This document shows positions 27,416 through 35,633 of a stretch of DNA of 64,000 nt, piece by piece. Position numbers and translations under genes: made by a program. Position 1 is the stretch's first letter; every line of letters begins with the position of its first letter. The stretch spans positions 62,001 to 126,000 of the forward strand of contig CAYPIE010000001.1 of NCBI GenBank assembly GCA_964410665.1, read 5' to 3'. The notes under the pieces were generated by a model, which was given only the letters and a program-made list of their open reading frames with translations, made no database searches and had not been told where the DNA came from. The stretch comes from CAYPIE01 sp964410665 (GTDB lineage Bacteria > Planctomycetota > Planctomycetia > Gemmatales > Gemmataceae).

Positions 27416-29062
27416 TTAGGACACTCCGGCCATTTCCCCACGTGGCATCGTTCCTGAATTCTGCCGTCGCTGATGGTTCGCTGCCGCAATAAACGCTCGG
27501 AACAACGGATGGGCCTGGGTAGGCTTCGATTTGAATTCCGGATGGCTCTGCACCGCCACAAACCAGGGATGTTCCAGCAATTCGATCACCTCAATCAGCT
27601 TGCCATCCGGGGTAGCTCCGGAGAATTGCATGCCGTGCTGGGCAAAAGTGTCACGGTAGTGATTATTAAACTCAAAGCGATGTCGATGGCGTTCAGTAAT
27701 TGTGGTGGTCCCATACGCAGCATGAGCGCGAGTACCAGGCTGAAGCTCACAAGTATACGCTCCGAGCCGCATGGTACCGCCCAGTTGCGTTACCTCGCGT
27801 TGCTCGTCCATCATGCAGACCACCGGATAAGGGGTCTCCGGGTTAAATTCGGTGGAATGGGCCTCCGCCCAGCCCAGGACATGTCGTGCAAACTCAATCA
27901 CGGCACACTGTAAGCCCAGGCAGATCCCAAAGAACGGGATATCGTTCTCGCGAACATACCGGATCGCCTGCATCATCCCCGGCGTCCCGCGCTCATCAAA
28001 TCCTCCCGGCACGAGTAAGCCATGGACTCCCGCCAGATGGGTTGTGACACCCTCGCGTTCGATGGCCTCGGCCTGGATCTTGCTGACACGGACCTTGCAC
28101 TGGTTGGCAATCCCAGCATGCTCTAGGGCTTCGTAAATTGATTTATAAGCGTCGTGGTGCTTGACGTACTTCCCGACCACGGCGATGTGGACTTCACCTT
28201 GGGGATGCCGCATCCGGTCAAGCATCGCCCGCCAATCATCGATCGCCAGTGGTTGAGCGTCAAGGTGCAGCTTCTCTACGATAAGCTGATCCAAGCCTCG
28301 GTCTACCAGACTAAGGGGTACTTCGTAGATGCTGAACTCTTTGTCGCGCTCCTCGATGACGGCACGGGCCTCGACGTTACAAAACTGCCCAACCTTTTCG
28401 AGGAGGTCCTGGGGGATCTCTCGCTCGCTACGACAAATCAAAACATCCGGCTGAATACCAATCCGACGTAATTCCCCAACTGAGTGCTGAGTCGGTTTGG
28501 ACTTCAGTTCCCGGGCGGCCCGCAAATAGGGGACTAGCGTCAGATGGATGTACAGGCAATTATGTTTTCCGACGTCCAAAGCAAACTGGCGAATAGCTTC
28601 AAAAAAAGGTAATCCTTCGATGTCACCTACGGTCCCACCAATTTCGGTGATGACCACATCGACATCAGGAGTCACCAGTTTCTTGATCGCGGCCTTGATC
28701 TCATTGGTGACGTGGGGAATTACTTGGACGGTACGTCCCCGGTAGTCACCCCGCCGTTCCTTACGAATGACCGAAAGATAAATCTTGCCAGTGGTGTAAT
28801 TACAATCGCGGGTGAGCTCGGCGTTGGTGAAACGTTCGTAGTGGCCCAAATCGAGGTCGGTCTCGGTGCCATCATCGAGCACATAGACTTCGCCATGTTG
28901 GTAGGGACTCATGGTCCCGGGATCGACATTGATATAAGGATCGAACTTCTGTAGGCGAACCCGCAGCCCCCGCCGTTCGAGGAGCATCCCCACGGAAGCG
29001 GAAGTGAGTCCTTTGCCCAGCGAACTGACCACTCCTCCCGTGACGAAAATGTGCTTCGCCAT
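27416..29062 (-). CDS. pyrG: CTP synthase
   Basis: 548 residues, the normal length. It makes CTP from UTP, ATP and glutamine. The synthetase half starts 'MAKHIFVTGGVVSSLGKGLTSAS' (P-loop), with 'KFDPYINVDPGTMSPYQHGEV' next. The C-terminal class I glutamine amidotransferase shows 'GLLVPGGFDERG', 'FFGICLGLQCAVIEFA' (nucleophile Cys) and 'VAVQSHPEFKSKP' (His-Glu). I chose ATG 29062; the frame is open upstream but unlike the family. Together with pyrF, the window carries two steps of pyrimidine supply, though not in one operon. Confidence 0.96.
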   Translation of the reverse strand: MAKHIFVTGGVVSSLGKGLTSASVGMLLERRGLRVRLQKFDPYINVDPGTMSPYQHGEVYVLDDGTETDLDLGHYERFTNAELTRDCNYTTGKIYLSVIRKERRGDYRGRTVQVIPHVTNEIKAAIKKLVTPDVDVVITEIGGTVGDIEGLPFFEAIRQFALDVGKHNCLYIHLTLVPYLRAARELKSKPTQHSVGELRRIGIQPDVLICRSEREIPQDLLEKVGQFCNVEARAVIEERDKEFSIYEVPLSLVDRGLDQLIVEKLHLDAQPLAIDDWRAMLDRMRHPQGEVHIAVVGKYVKHHDAYKSIYEALEHAGIANQCKVRVSKIQAEAIEREGVTTHLAGVHGLLVPGGFDERGTPGMMQAIRYVRENDIPFFGICLGLQCAVIEFARHVLGWAEAHSTEFNPETPYPVVCMMDEQREVTQLGGTMRLGAYTCELQPGTRAHAAYGTTTITERHRHRFEFNNHYRDTFAQHGMQFSGATPDGKLIEVIELLEHPWFVAVQSHPEFKSKPTQAHPLFRAFIAAANHQRRQNSGTMPRGEMAGVS

Positions 29063-29376
29063 GCCGCTCCCCCACGATGCCCATGTGGTCGGATCCAAAC
29101 TGTATGCCGCAGCTGAAATGATCAACTCCCTATTGAATCATCGTAGGGAAAAAGTGCTTGACCACCAAGCAGATCTGGCGATGAGAAGGTGATCAGAAAA
29201 TCACCTATGTTGAGATCGGCCGGGTCGGGAGTGGGACTTGAAGTAAAATGCCCCTGCGCATGGGATCTTGCTTCCGTGAAGATCGAACGCCGAGGGGTTC
29301 GCCGACACAGACCGCAAAATCGCAAGTGACGGCGGAGCCGGTCGAGATCACGAGGAGGTGGGCACTCCGCTCGATT

Positions 29377-29679
29377 TTAGATTTTCTCGACCTGGCTAAG
29401 CTCGTCGATGGCGATGCTGGAGAGTTCGCCGTTGTCTTTGATGAAATGGACCATCGGGACCACCACATCGTCTTCGGGCACACGGTCGGTGGCCAGCCCG
29501 GTGGCGAGATAATTGATCTCACGGAAGGTGCCTTCCACGGTGGTGGTCCAGAGGCGATGTCCCACGCGGACGGACTGGACAATGCGGATCCGCTCCCCCG
29601 GCTGCAGTTGTTGCAACAGGGCCACCTGAGTGGGATCTAGACGGCGACTCGGTAGGCGAATGCTCTCCGGCTGGCTCAC
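29377..29679 (-). CDS. Conserved small protein of unknown function
   Basis: 100 residues. The GTG start overlaps the ilvN/H stop as GTGA, so it is translationally coupled to that gene. It is soluble and beta-rich: 'QLQPGERIRIVQSVRVGHRLWTTTVEGTFREINYLATG' suggests a small barrel, and the end 'DDVVVPMVHFIKDNGELSSIAIDELSQVEKI' is well-structured. I do not recognise the family. Similarly placed small proteins occur in planctomycetes, but I cannot name a role. Confidence 0.7.
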   Translation of the reverse strand: MSQPESIRLPSRRLDPTQVALLQQLQPGERIRIVQSVRVGHRLWTTTVEGTFREINYLATGLATDRVPEDDVVVPMVHFIKDNGELSSIAIDELSQVEKI

Positions 29680-30173
29680 AATAACTCCTCCCGAATGGGT
29701 GTCCCACGGACGAGGGCAATCCGGCCCGTCCGCGCCAGCTCTTGGATTCCATAAGGCCGCATCAGCTCGATAAACGCCTCGACCTTCGTTTCTTGTCCGC
29801 CCACCTCGATCATGAGAGTATCGGCGGTGATGTCAACCACCCGGCCTCGGAACATGTCTACCAAGTAGGCAATTTCAATCCGCTGGCCCGGTGTACAGGC
29901 AACTTTGATCAACATCAAGTCGCGTTCCACATGATTCGCGCCCGAAATATCATCGACTCGTACGACTGTCACAATTTTGTCCAGCTGCTTGCGGACCTGT
30001 TCCAACACGGTATCATCGCCATGAACGACAAAGGTCATCCGCGACAGATCTGGAACCTCGGTTTCTCCCACGGCAAGACTGTCGATATTGAAGCCACGCG
30101 AAGCGAGCATGCCCGAGACGTGCGCAAGCACCCCCGGCTGGTTCTGAACGAGTGCCGAAAGCAGGTGCCGCAT
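29676..30173 (-). CDS. ilvN: Acetolactate synthase small (regulatory) subunit
   Basis: 165 residues. The N-terminal ACT domain begins 'RHLLSALVQNQPGVLAHVSGMLASRGFNIDSLAVGETEVPDLSRMT', and the second domain contains 'ELMRPYGIQELARTGRIALVRG'. This subunit stimulates the catalytic subunit and gives feedback inhibition by valine in branched-chain amino-acid synthesis; the symbol could equally be ilvH. ATG 30173 has 'ggaga' 6 nt upstream; a TTG at 30191 is possible. The catalytic subunit gene is not in the window. Confidence 0.93.
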   Translation of the reverse strand: MRHLLSALVQNQPGVLAHVSGMLASRGFNIDSLAVGETEVPDLSRMTFVVHGDDTVLEQVRKQLDKIVTVVRVDDISGANHVERDLMLIKVACTPGQRIEIAYLVDMFRGRVVDITADTLMIEVGGQETKVEAFIELMRPYGIQELARTGRIALVRGTPIREELL

Positions 30174-30253
30174 GGGTGATTCTCCAGGCAATGCGATTCC
30201 ACCCCACCGAGAGCAATCTTAGAAGGGCAATTGGCGAACTGCAATGTACCATT

Positions 30254-30829
30254 TTATCTGTGCAACTCCTGGCGTACGCTGGTCAGCGCATCGGCCAGAG
30301 CCTGGCGCGTCTCGTCTCGACGCAAACCTAACAACCGCGCAACTGCCGCCAGGGTCCGGGGTTGACCATCATGCAGGCCAAAATGCCATTCGAGGATTTG
30401 ACATTGAATCGGCGGTAAGTGGGCCAGCGCTGCCTGAATCGCCTCGCCCAGCTCGATCGCCTCGGTTTCTGAACGGGCTAGCATGGAGTTCAGGACATCC
30501 TCGGAACTGCCTGTGGAGCTGGCGAAAAGCACCAAAGGAGGCATGTTCGCCACATAGCGGCCGAGTTGCCGGCGAACGGTGCTGCGAACATAGTGTAAAA
30601 AGGGGCCTCGGCTCGGATCAAAATGGTTGAGCGAATTGAGAAGGGCCCAAATACCCTCCTGGACAAAGTCCTCCCAGGCAATCCAGGGATATTTCCGAGC
30701 CTGAGCTCGAGCCATTTGCTCGATCTCGGGGAGTAAAATGCGTACCAGACCATCCCGGGCTGCCGAACCTCCGGCCATGGCCTGCTCAACCAACTCGGGC
30801 GTCAGCCCCGAGAGCTTTCGTTCTGCCAT
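30254..30829 (-). CDS. Sigma-70 family RNA polymerase sigma factor
   Basis: 191 residues from ATG 30829. Region 2 is visible as 'IAWEDFVQEGIWALLNSLNHFDPSRGPFLHYVRSTVRRQLGRY', including the RNA-polymerase-binding and -10-contact helices. Region 4 is 'LPPIQCQILEWHFGLHDGQPRTLAAVARLLGLRRDETRQALADAL', a helix-turn-helix. Region 3 is short or absent. The frame is open to 30904, but that extension would be encoded by a palindrome-rich leader, so I prefer the internal ATG, which has 'cggagaa' upstream. No anti-sigma gene is adjacent. The leader has an unusual nested hairpin. Confidence 0.82.
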   Translation of the reverse strand: MAERKLSGLTPELVEQAMAGGSAARDGLVRILLPEIEQMARAQARKYPWIAWEDFVQEGIWALLNSLNHFDPSRGPFLHYVRSTVRRQLGRYVANMPPLVLFASSTGSSEDVLNSMLARSETEAIELGEAIQAALAHLPPIQCQILEWHFGLHDGQPRTLAAVARLLGLRRDETRQALADALTSVRQELHR

Positions 30830-30841
30830 TGCCGCATTCTC

Positions 30842-30911
30842 CGCGAAAAAAAACTGCTTGCAGATCTCTGATAGTATACTATTGTTTAGTATCCTCTCGA
30901 GCAAGCAGTTT
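30842..30911 (-). promoter_or_regulatory. Nested hairpin with U8 tract in the leader of the sigma gene
   Basis: Reading the minus strand, aaactgcttgc (30911-30901) pairs perfectly with gcaagcagttt (30861-30851), and eight consecutive T residues run 30853-30846. The 39-nt loop contains a second stem, atacta/tagtat, and a 12-bp palindrome atagtatactat (30871-30882) that includes a -10-like TATACT. It sits 123 nt after the RTX gene and 17 nt before the sigma ATG. It could terminate the RTX transcript, attenuate the sigma gene, or both. Confidence 0.6.
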
Positions 30912-31033
30912 CGCAGTGAATTCGGTTCACGTTTTGCTGTTTATGGGCCGGTTCTGCCGCGGAGCAGTTCATGCGGGCAACTCACGGGATCTCCCCCTGT
31001 GCCGCAATGAAGGATCCGATGCCTGTTCGGCAA

Positions 31034-32065
31034 TCACATCCAGGCCTGATCGTTGCCTCCACCCGACACATGACGATTCATGCCCATCTGATCGATGATC
31101 ATGTCATCTCCGGTTCCATCCTCGAGATAATCTGCCCCATGCTCGCCCCAGAGTGAATCGTTCCCTTCGTCACCTTCGAGGCGGTCATCGCCCATCCCAG
31201 CCACTAACTGGTCATCGTTCAGCCCCCCTTGCAGGGTGTCATTCCCAGCATCGCCATAAAGTCGATCATCGCCCGCACCACCGCTAAGCAGATCATTGCC
31301 CATTCCGCCCATGAGGATGTCGAGGTCGGCCCCTCCGTCGAGGCGATCTGCACCCGCTTCGCCACTAAGCAAGTCCGCACCCGCCTGGCCGTGGAGCTCA
31401 TCGTCACCGCTTTGGCCAAGCAGCGTATCCTTACCGGCCTGGCCGAACAGCGTGTCATTGCCAACATCGCCGTAGAGCGCGTCGTCGTCGTTACCTCCAT
31501 CGAGTAGGTCATGACCAGCTTGCCCCCAAAGCTGATCATTACCTGCCTGGCCTTCCAGTCGATCGTCCCCGTGATTGCCGATCACCAGGTCGTTTCCGTC
31601 CCCGCCGAGGACGGTATCGTTACCATCCCCAGCAAAGACGAGATCGTCGCCAGCGTCGGCCTCGATGTGGTCCAGTCCTCCCAGGGTGTAAATGCGATCG
31701 TTACCGCTACCTGCCAACACGGTGTCGTTTCCGTCGCCGGTCCAAATCTGATCATCCCCTGGCCCGGCTTCGACCAAGCTGGGCAACGGAGTATAGTTGG
31801 CCACAAGGTCGTCGCCATCTTGGGTGTGGACCGAAAGCGAGGTGACCTCCGACCGCGCGAAAGTCTCGTAATGGGTGGTACCGTCGGTCGACTCGTGGAT
31901 GATCAGCAACTGCTCGGCTTGGCTCGGGTCATCCAGAATGTAGATGCTATCGCTGCCCGAGGTCCCGTCGATCTGCAGGATGCCGCCAGCCAGGCTCACC
32001 CCTGCGGTTGGGACGCTGCGCGCTTCCAGAACTTCCATGTCCAGTCTCGAACGTGGATCCTGCAC
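31034..32065 (-). CDS. RTX-type calcium-binding repeat protein
   Basis: 343 residues. The N-terminus 'RSRLDMEVLEARSVPTAG' is a version of the LE-x-R motif of planctomycete exported proteins. From about residue 90 to the end are nonapeptide repeats GGxGxDxLx, e.g. 'GGDGNDLVIGNHGDDRLEG' and 'GGAGDDRLYGDAGNDTLQG', some 20 in all, which bind calcium in a parallel beta-roll. Such proteins are usually secreted and fold outside the cell. There is no catalytic domain and no obvious type I secretion genes in the window. The GTG start has 'aaggagg' 6 nt upstream. Confidence 0.88.
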   Translation of the reverse strand: MQDPRSRLDMEVLEARSVPTAGVSLAGGILQIDGTSGSDSIYILDDPSQAEQLLIIHESTDGTTHYETFARSEVTSLSVHTQDGDDLVANYTPLPSLVEAGPGDDQIWTGDGNDTVLAGSGNDRIYTLGGLDHIEADAGDDLVFAGDGNDTVLGGDGNDLVIGNHGDDRLEGQAGNDQLWGQAGHDLLDGGNDDDALYGDVGNDTLFGQAGKDTLLGQSGDDELHGQAGADLLSGEAGADRLDGGADLDILMGGMGNDLLSGGAGDDRLYGDAGNDTLQGGLNDDQLVAGMGDDRLEGDEGNDSLWGEHGADYLEDGTGDDMIIDQMGMNRHVSGGGNDQAWM

Positions 32066-32149
32066 GAGGTGCCTCCTTGCCTGGGCGCTAGTGGACGTGA
32101 TCAGGACGACTGATACATCCCTAATAATCGGTATTGATCGACAAATTCT

Positions 32150-32446
32150 TCACAGCTTCCGTCGTCGTGGCCGGTTGGCTTTGTGCCGTGTGGTGGGCTG
32201 ACGACGGACCCAGCGAATATACCCTTGGAGATCTGGTGCACTGCGCAGTTGGGTAATGGTAGGATAGACAGCCGCGAGGGTCTCATTGCTGTACAAGGCA
32301 TGAACCGTGGAATGGCACTGGCGGCAGATCAAGGCAATATCTTGAATCTGACCGCCTTCTGCGCGTGGCAAGCAATGATGCCGGGTTAGTCCAGATCGCT
32401 CAAACGAGCGGCCGCAGAGGCCACAGGGCATGGGATCGGGATGCAT
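32150..32446 (-). CDS. HNH endonuclease family protein
   Basis: 98 residues. 'CGLCGRSFERSGLTRHHCLPRAEGGQIQDIALICRQCHSTVH' holds two CxxC zinc ligands pairs and the HH of the HNH ββα-metal fold. The C-terminal tail is Arg-rich ('RQPTTRHKANRPRRRKL'), suited to DNA contact. Stand-alone HNH proteins of this size are common in planctomycetes and are not necessarily mobile. No phage or intron feature surrounds it. The RTX gene follows on the same strand after 84 nt. Confidence 0.83.
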   Translation of the reverse strand: MHPDPMPCGLCGRSFERSGLTRHHCLPRAEGGQIQDIALICRQCHSTVHALYSNETLAAVYPTITQLRSAPDLQGYIRWVRRQPTTRHKANRPRRRKL

Positions 32447-32607
32447 GGCAACGCTTCCTGGATCGTGGGCGGATCATTGTTTGCCAGACAGAGACCGTGG
32501 ATCGGTCGACCGGTTCACAGAATGTTTCGCTCTGAGCTTGTCCGACTGCTTACACTGAGTAGATAAGCCCGTGAATTTCGACCAACCCTTGCATGGGAGG
32601 CAGCCTG

Positions 32608-33633
32608 TTGATTTCCCTACTGGTTACCGTGAGTCTCACCACATGGTCGGCCGTTCCAGATTGGCAGGCCAAGGAAGCGCAGAGTCTGAAAAACATTCAT
32701 CAGATCACCCAGAACTATGTCCGGGCTGGGGAGGGGTATTTTCATCCGGATGGGCACACCATCATCTATCAGGCCGAGGAGAAGGATACGGGGAATCCGT
32801 TTTATCAGATCTTCGTCCAGAAGTTGACCAGCGGCAAGCGGTATCGCATTTCACCAGGGCTGGGCCGCACGACCTGTGCCTATTTCCACCCCAATGGTGA
32901 CCAGGTGATCTTCGCCAGTGCCCACACCAACCCGAATGCCAAGAAACAACAAGTCGCTGAGTATGCCCAGCGTGCAGAGGATCGGAAGACCGGTCGCCGG
33001 CGTCGTTATCAGTGGAACTTTGATCCCTATATGGAGATCTATGCAGCCAAACTGGATGGCACGGGGCTCATCAATTTGACCAACTCCGAAGGCTATGACG
33101 CCGAGGGCTCGTATTCGCCCGATGGCAAGCAAATTGTCTTCTGCTCGGATCGCTCGGGTTCTGCAGAGCTGTACATTATGCAGGCCGATGGCTCAAAGGT
33201 CCGCAAGCTGACCAACGCTCCGGGTTGCTACAACGGTGGGCCGTTTTTCTCCCCCGATGGAAGCAAGGTGATCTTCCGTAGCGACCGTAAGGAAAAGGAT
33301 CGTTTACAGCTGTATGTTATCAACAGCGATGGTAGCGGTGAACGGGCCCTGACTGATAATGACCAGTGGGTGTACTGGGCCCCGTATTGGTATAAGGACA
33401 GCAAGCACATTATATATACGGCGGCGGACCATGGGACAGGGGGTCGGCCGAACTACGACCTTTATTGGATGAATATCGAAACGGGAACTACAAAGCGGAT
33501 TACCTATGCGCCCGGGGCAGATGTGCTGCCGGTGTTCAGTCCGGACTATACGCAACTATTATGGACGGCATCGCGTCGCACCGATCCCTCTTCGCAGTTA
33601 TATCTCGCCGATTTCATCCCACCGCGCGAATAG
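32608..33633 (+). CDS. Exported TolB-like beta-propeller protein
   Basis: About 341 residues. I prefer TTG 32608, which has 'gggagg' 7 nt upstream; ATG 32593 has no ribosome site and would place that sequence inside the gene. A signal peptide ('ISLLVTVSLTTWSA') precedes PD40/TolB-type blades: 'YFHPDGHTIIYQA', 'YFHPNGDQVIFAS', 'SYSPDGKQIVFCSDRSGSAELYIM' and 'FFSPDGSKVIFRSDR'. It is likely periplasmic and binding-type rather than enzymatic. TolB itself normally sits with tol-pal genes, which are absent here, so the gene symbol is not assigned. Confidence 0.82.
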   Translation: MISLLVTVSLTTWSAVPDWQAKEAQSLKNIHQITQNYVRAGEGYFHPDGHTIIYQAEEKDTGNPFYQIFVQKLTSGKRYRISPGLGRTTCAYFHPNGDQVIFASAHTNPNAKKQQVAEYAQRAEDRKTGRRRRYQWNFDPYMEIYAAKLDGTGLINLTNSEGYDAEGSYSPDGKQIVFCSDRSGSAELYIMQADGSKVRKLTNAPGCYNGGPFFSPDGSKVIFRSDRKEKDRLQLYVINSDGSGERALTDNDQWVYWAPYWYKDSKHIIYTAADHGTGGRPNYDLYWMNIETGTTKRITYAPGADVLPVFSPDYTQLLWTASRRTDPSSQLYLADFIPPRE

Positions 33634-33650
33634 AGCAGATCCAGCGGTTG

Positions 33651-33673
33651 ACGGGTTCCCACGGGGAACCCGT
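33651..33673 (+). terminator. Hairpin after the TolB-like gene
   Basis: A perfect 10-bp stem acgggttccc/gggaacccgt with a 3-nt loop lies 17 nt after the stop codon. It lacks a T tract, so it may stabilise the 3' end or stop transcription inefficiently before the che operon. Confidence 0.5.
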
Positions 33674-33795
33674 TCATGGTGAAGGTGCCGAGGCCCGCTT
33701 GTTCCCAGGGTCGCAGGGCAGTATCCTAATTCCTTATCATCGTCTCGTTTGGAAGGAGCCGCCACCGTTGTAACCTTTAGTCGTGTCGGGTGCCC

Positions 33796-34320
33796 ATGAC
33801 CGCACATTCCTCAGGCAATGGTTCTACTCGCAAACACACCGCCCAGTTTGTTGGATTCCAGTTTGCCGAACAAGATTACGCGTTTCGCATTGAGCAGATC
33901 CAGGAAATCGTCATCCTGGAGCGGGTGACTGCCATTCCACAAGTCCCCGACTATGTCGAGGGGGTGAGTAACCTTCGCGGCTCGATCATCCCCATCATTA
34001 ACCTTCGTCGACTGTTTGGTTTAGCGCCTCGGCCAACCGATCACGAAACGCGCACCATCGTGGTGAATGTGGGCAGCCGAACCATGGGCTGCATGGTCGA
34101 CCGCGTCACGCAAGTGATGCGCGTCCCCGAAGAGTCGATCCAAGCGGCACCCACCTCCGTGACCACCAATGGAGCCAACTATATCACGGGTTTTGCCCGT
34201 CTAGGCGAGCGCTTAGTCATCTTACTCGATGTTGCGGAGTTGCTCGACCCAGACAAGCTCGACATGTACCATCGAGCCGGTACTCTGCCTGGAGGGTCTG
34301 ATCGTCCGGCACTGCAATAA
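33796..34320 (+). CDS. cheW: Chemotaxis coupling protein
   Basis: 174 residues from ATG 33796 (a GTG lies 6 nt upstream). The CheW fold is clear: 'FVGFQFAEQDYAFRIEQIQEIVILERVTAIPQVPDYVEGVSNLRGSIIPIINLRRLFG' and 'RLGERLVILLDVAELLD'. CheW bridges receptors and the CheA kinase. It is the first gene of a six-gene co-directional cluster (cheW-mcp-cheR-cheA-cheC-cheD). The spacer before it includes the hairpin after the TolB-like gene. Confidence 0.95.
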   Translation: MTAHSSGNGSTRKHTAQFVGFQFAEQDYAFRIEQIQEIVILERVTAIPQVPDYVEGVSNLRGSIIPIINLRRLFGLAPRPTDHETRTIVVNVGSRTMGCMVDRVTQVMRVPEESIQAAPTSVTTNGANYITGFARLGERLVILLDVAELLDPDKLDMYHRAGTLPGGSDRPALQ

Positions 34321-34364
34321 CCGATTCTGACATCTTTCTGCACACTCCCTGAGAGCATCCTGCC

Positions 34365-35630
34365 ATGAGTACCGACGAAGAGGTCCCGCCGGTGAAGCCA
34401 AATGGCCGCGGCACACGCAAAAAATCGATGAACGAGATTGATGTCGAAGCTCAGCTGTCGGCGATCAATCGGACCCAGGCGGTGATTGAGTTCGACCTGG
34501 AAGGCACGATCCTAACCGCCAACCCGAACTTCTTGCGGGTCATGGGCTACCAGCTCGATGAGGTCCGCGGCCAGCACCACTCGATCTTTGTCGACGACGA
34601 GACCCGCTATAGTTCGGAATACCGCAACTTCTGGGATCGTCTGCGCCGTGGCGAGTTCCTGCACGGTGAGTACCCTCGGGTCGGCAAGAACGGCAAGGAG
34701 GTCTGGATCCAGGGGACCTATACCCCCATCCTTGATCAGGATGGACATCCCTTTAAAGTGGTCAAGTATGCCACCGACGTCACCGACCGAGTCCTACTGC
34801 AACGTGCCAATGCCGAGCATCAGGAACGCACGCAGCATTTGATTGAGCAGATCTGTGAAAGTGCCAATCAATTTACCGAAGGCTCAAAGGTGATCGCCGA
34901 GAGCGCGTCGCATCTGAGTGATGGGGCACAGACACAAGCGGCTTCGGTCGAACAGATGACCGCAGCCATCGACGAGTTGACCGAAGCGATTCAGATTATT
35001 GCCCAGCGGTCCACCGATACCAAGACCCAAGCCGATGGCACTGCCAACCTCGCGAAAGATGGTGGCAAAGCGGTCAAGGAAGCAGTCAATGCCATGCGCT
35101 TGATTGAGAAGTCCAGTGAACAGATCAACGACATTATTCAGGTGATCAGTGAGATCGCTAGCCAAACCAATTTGCTGGCTCTGAATGCGGCGATCGAGGC
35201 GGCTCGGGCGGGGGAGCATGGCCTTGGATTCGCGGTTGTGGCCGATGAAGTCCGCAAACTGGCGGAGCGCTCCAGCGAAGCGGCCAAGGAGATCACGCAG
35301 TTAATCAAGGAATCCTCACGTCGGGTCACTGAAGGGGCGCAGCTTTCCGAGAAAGTTGGCGAAGCCTTGGTGGGCATTGTTCATGCCGCTGACCAGACCG
35401 CGGTGGGGATCGCTCAGATCGCCGAACAGACCGACTCGCAATCGGTGAGTGCCCAACAGGTGCAGGTTGCCATCAAGTCGGTCTCAGACACCACCGAGAG
35501 TACGGCGGCCAGTGCGGAGGAGCTTGCCGCAAGTGCCGAACAACTTGGCGCCCAAGCTCAGACTTTGCAGGATCTGGTGATCCGCTTCAACGAAGGGGCC
35601 ACCGTCGAGTTGCCGGCAGGGAGACGCTAG
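34365..35630 (+). CDS. Soluble methyl-accepting chemotaxis protein with PAS domain
   Basis: 421 residues without a membrane segment. A PAS domain (about residues 30-140: 'VIEFDLEGTILTANPNFLRVMGY' then 'GNGKEVWIQGTYTPIL'-like strands) is followed by the signalling helices. The hairpin tip 'EIASQTNLLALNAAIEAARAGEHGLGFAVVADEVRKLAERS' is the invariant CheA/CheW contact. As a cytoplasmic receptor it may sense redox, a bound cofactor or an internal metabolite. It is the only receptor in the operon, so it is the likely input for this CheA. Confidence 0.93.
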   Translation: MSTDEEVPPVKPNGRGTRKKSMNEIDVEAQLSAINRTQAVIEFDLEGTILTANPNFLRVMGYQLDEVRGQHHSIFVDDETRYSSEYRNFWDRLRRGEFLHGEYPRVGKNGKEVWIQGTYTPILDQDGHPFKVVKYATDVTDRVLLQRANAEHQERTQHLIEQICESANQFTEGSKVIAESASHLSDGAQTQAASVEQMTAAIDELTEAIQIIAQRSTDTKTQADGTANLAKDGGKAVKEAVNAMRLIEKSSEQINDIIQVISEIASQTNLLALNAAIEAARAGEHGLGFAVVADEVRKLAERSSEAAKEITQLIKESSRRVTEGAQLSEKVGEALVGIVHAADQTAVGIAQIAEQTDSQSVSAQQVQVAIKSVSDTTESTAASAEELAASAEQLGAQAQTLQDLVIRFNEGATVELPAGRR

Positions 35631-35633
35631 GCT

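Noticed and set aside
30830..30904. N-terminal extension of the sigma factor to 30904
   Set aside because: The extra 25 codons lie in the palindromic leader and U8 run and are unlike the family.
32150..32446. HNH gene as a sign of a mobile intron or prophage
   Set aside because: No repeats, integrase, intron core or disrupted host gene is next to it; neighbours are ordinary chromosomal genes.
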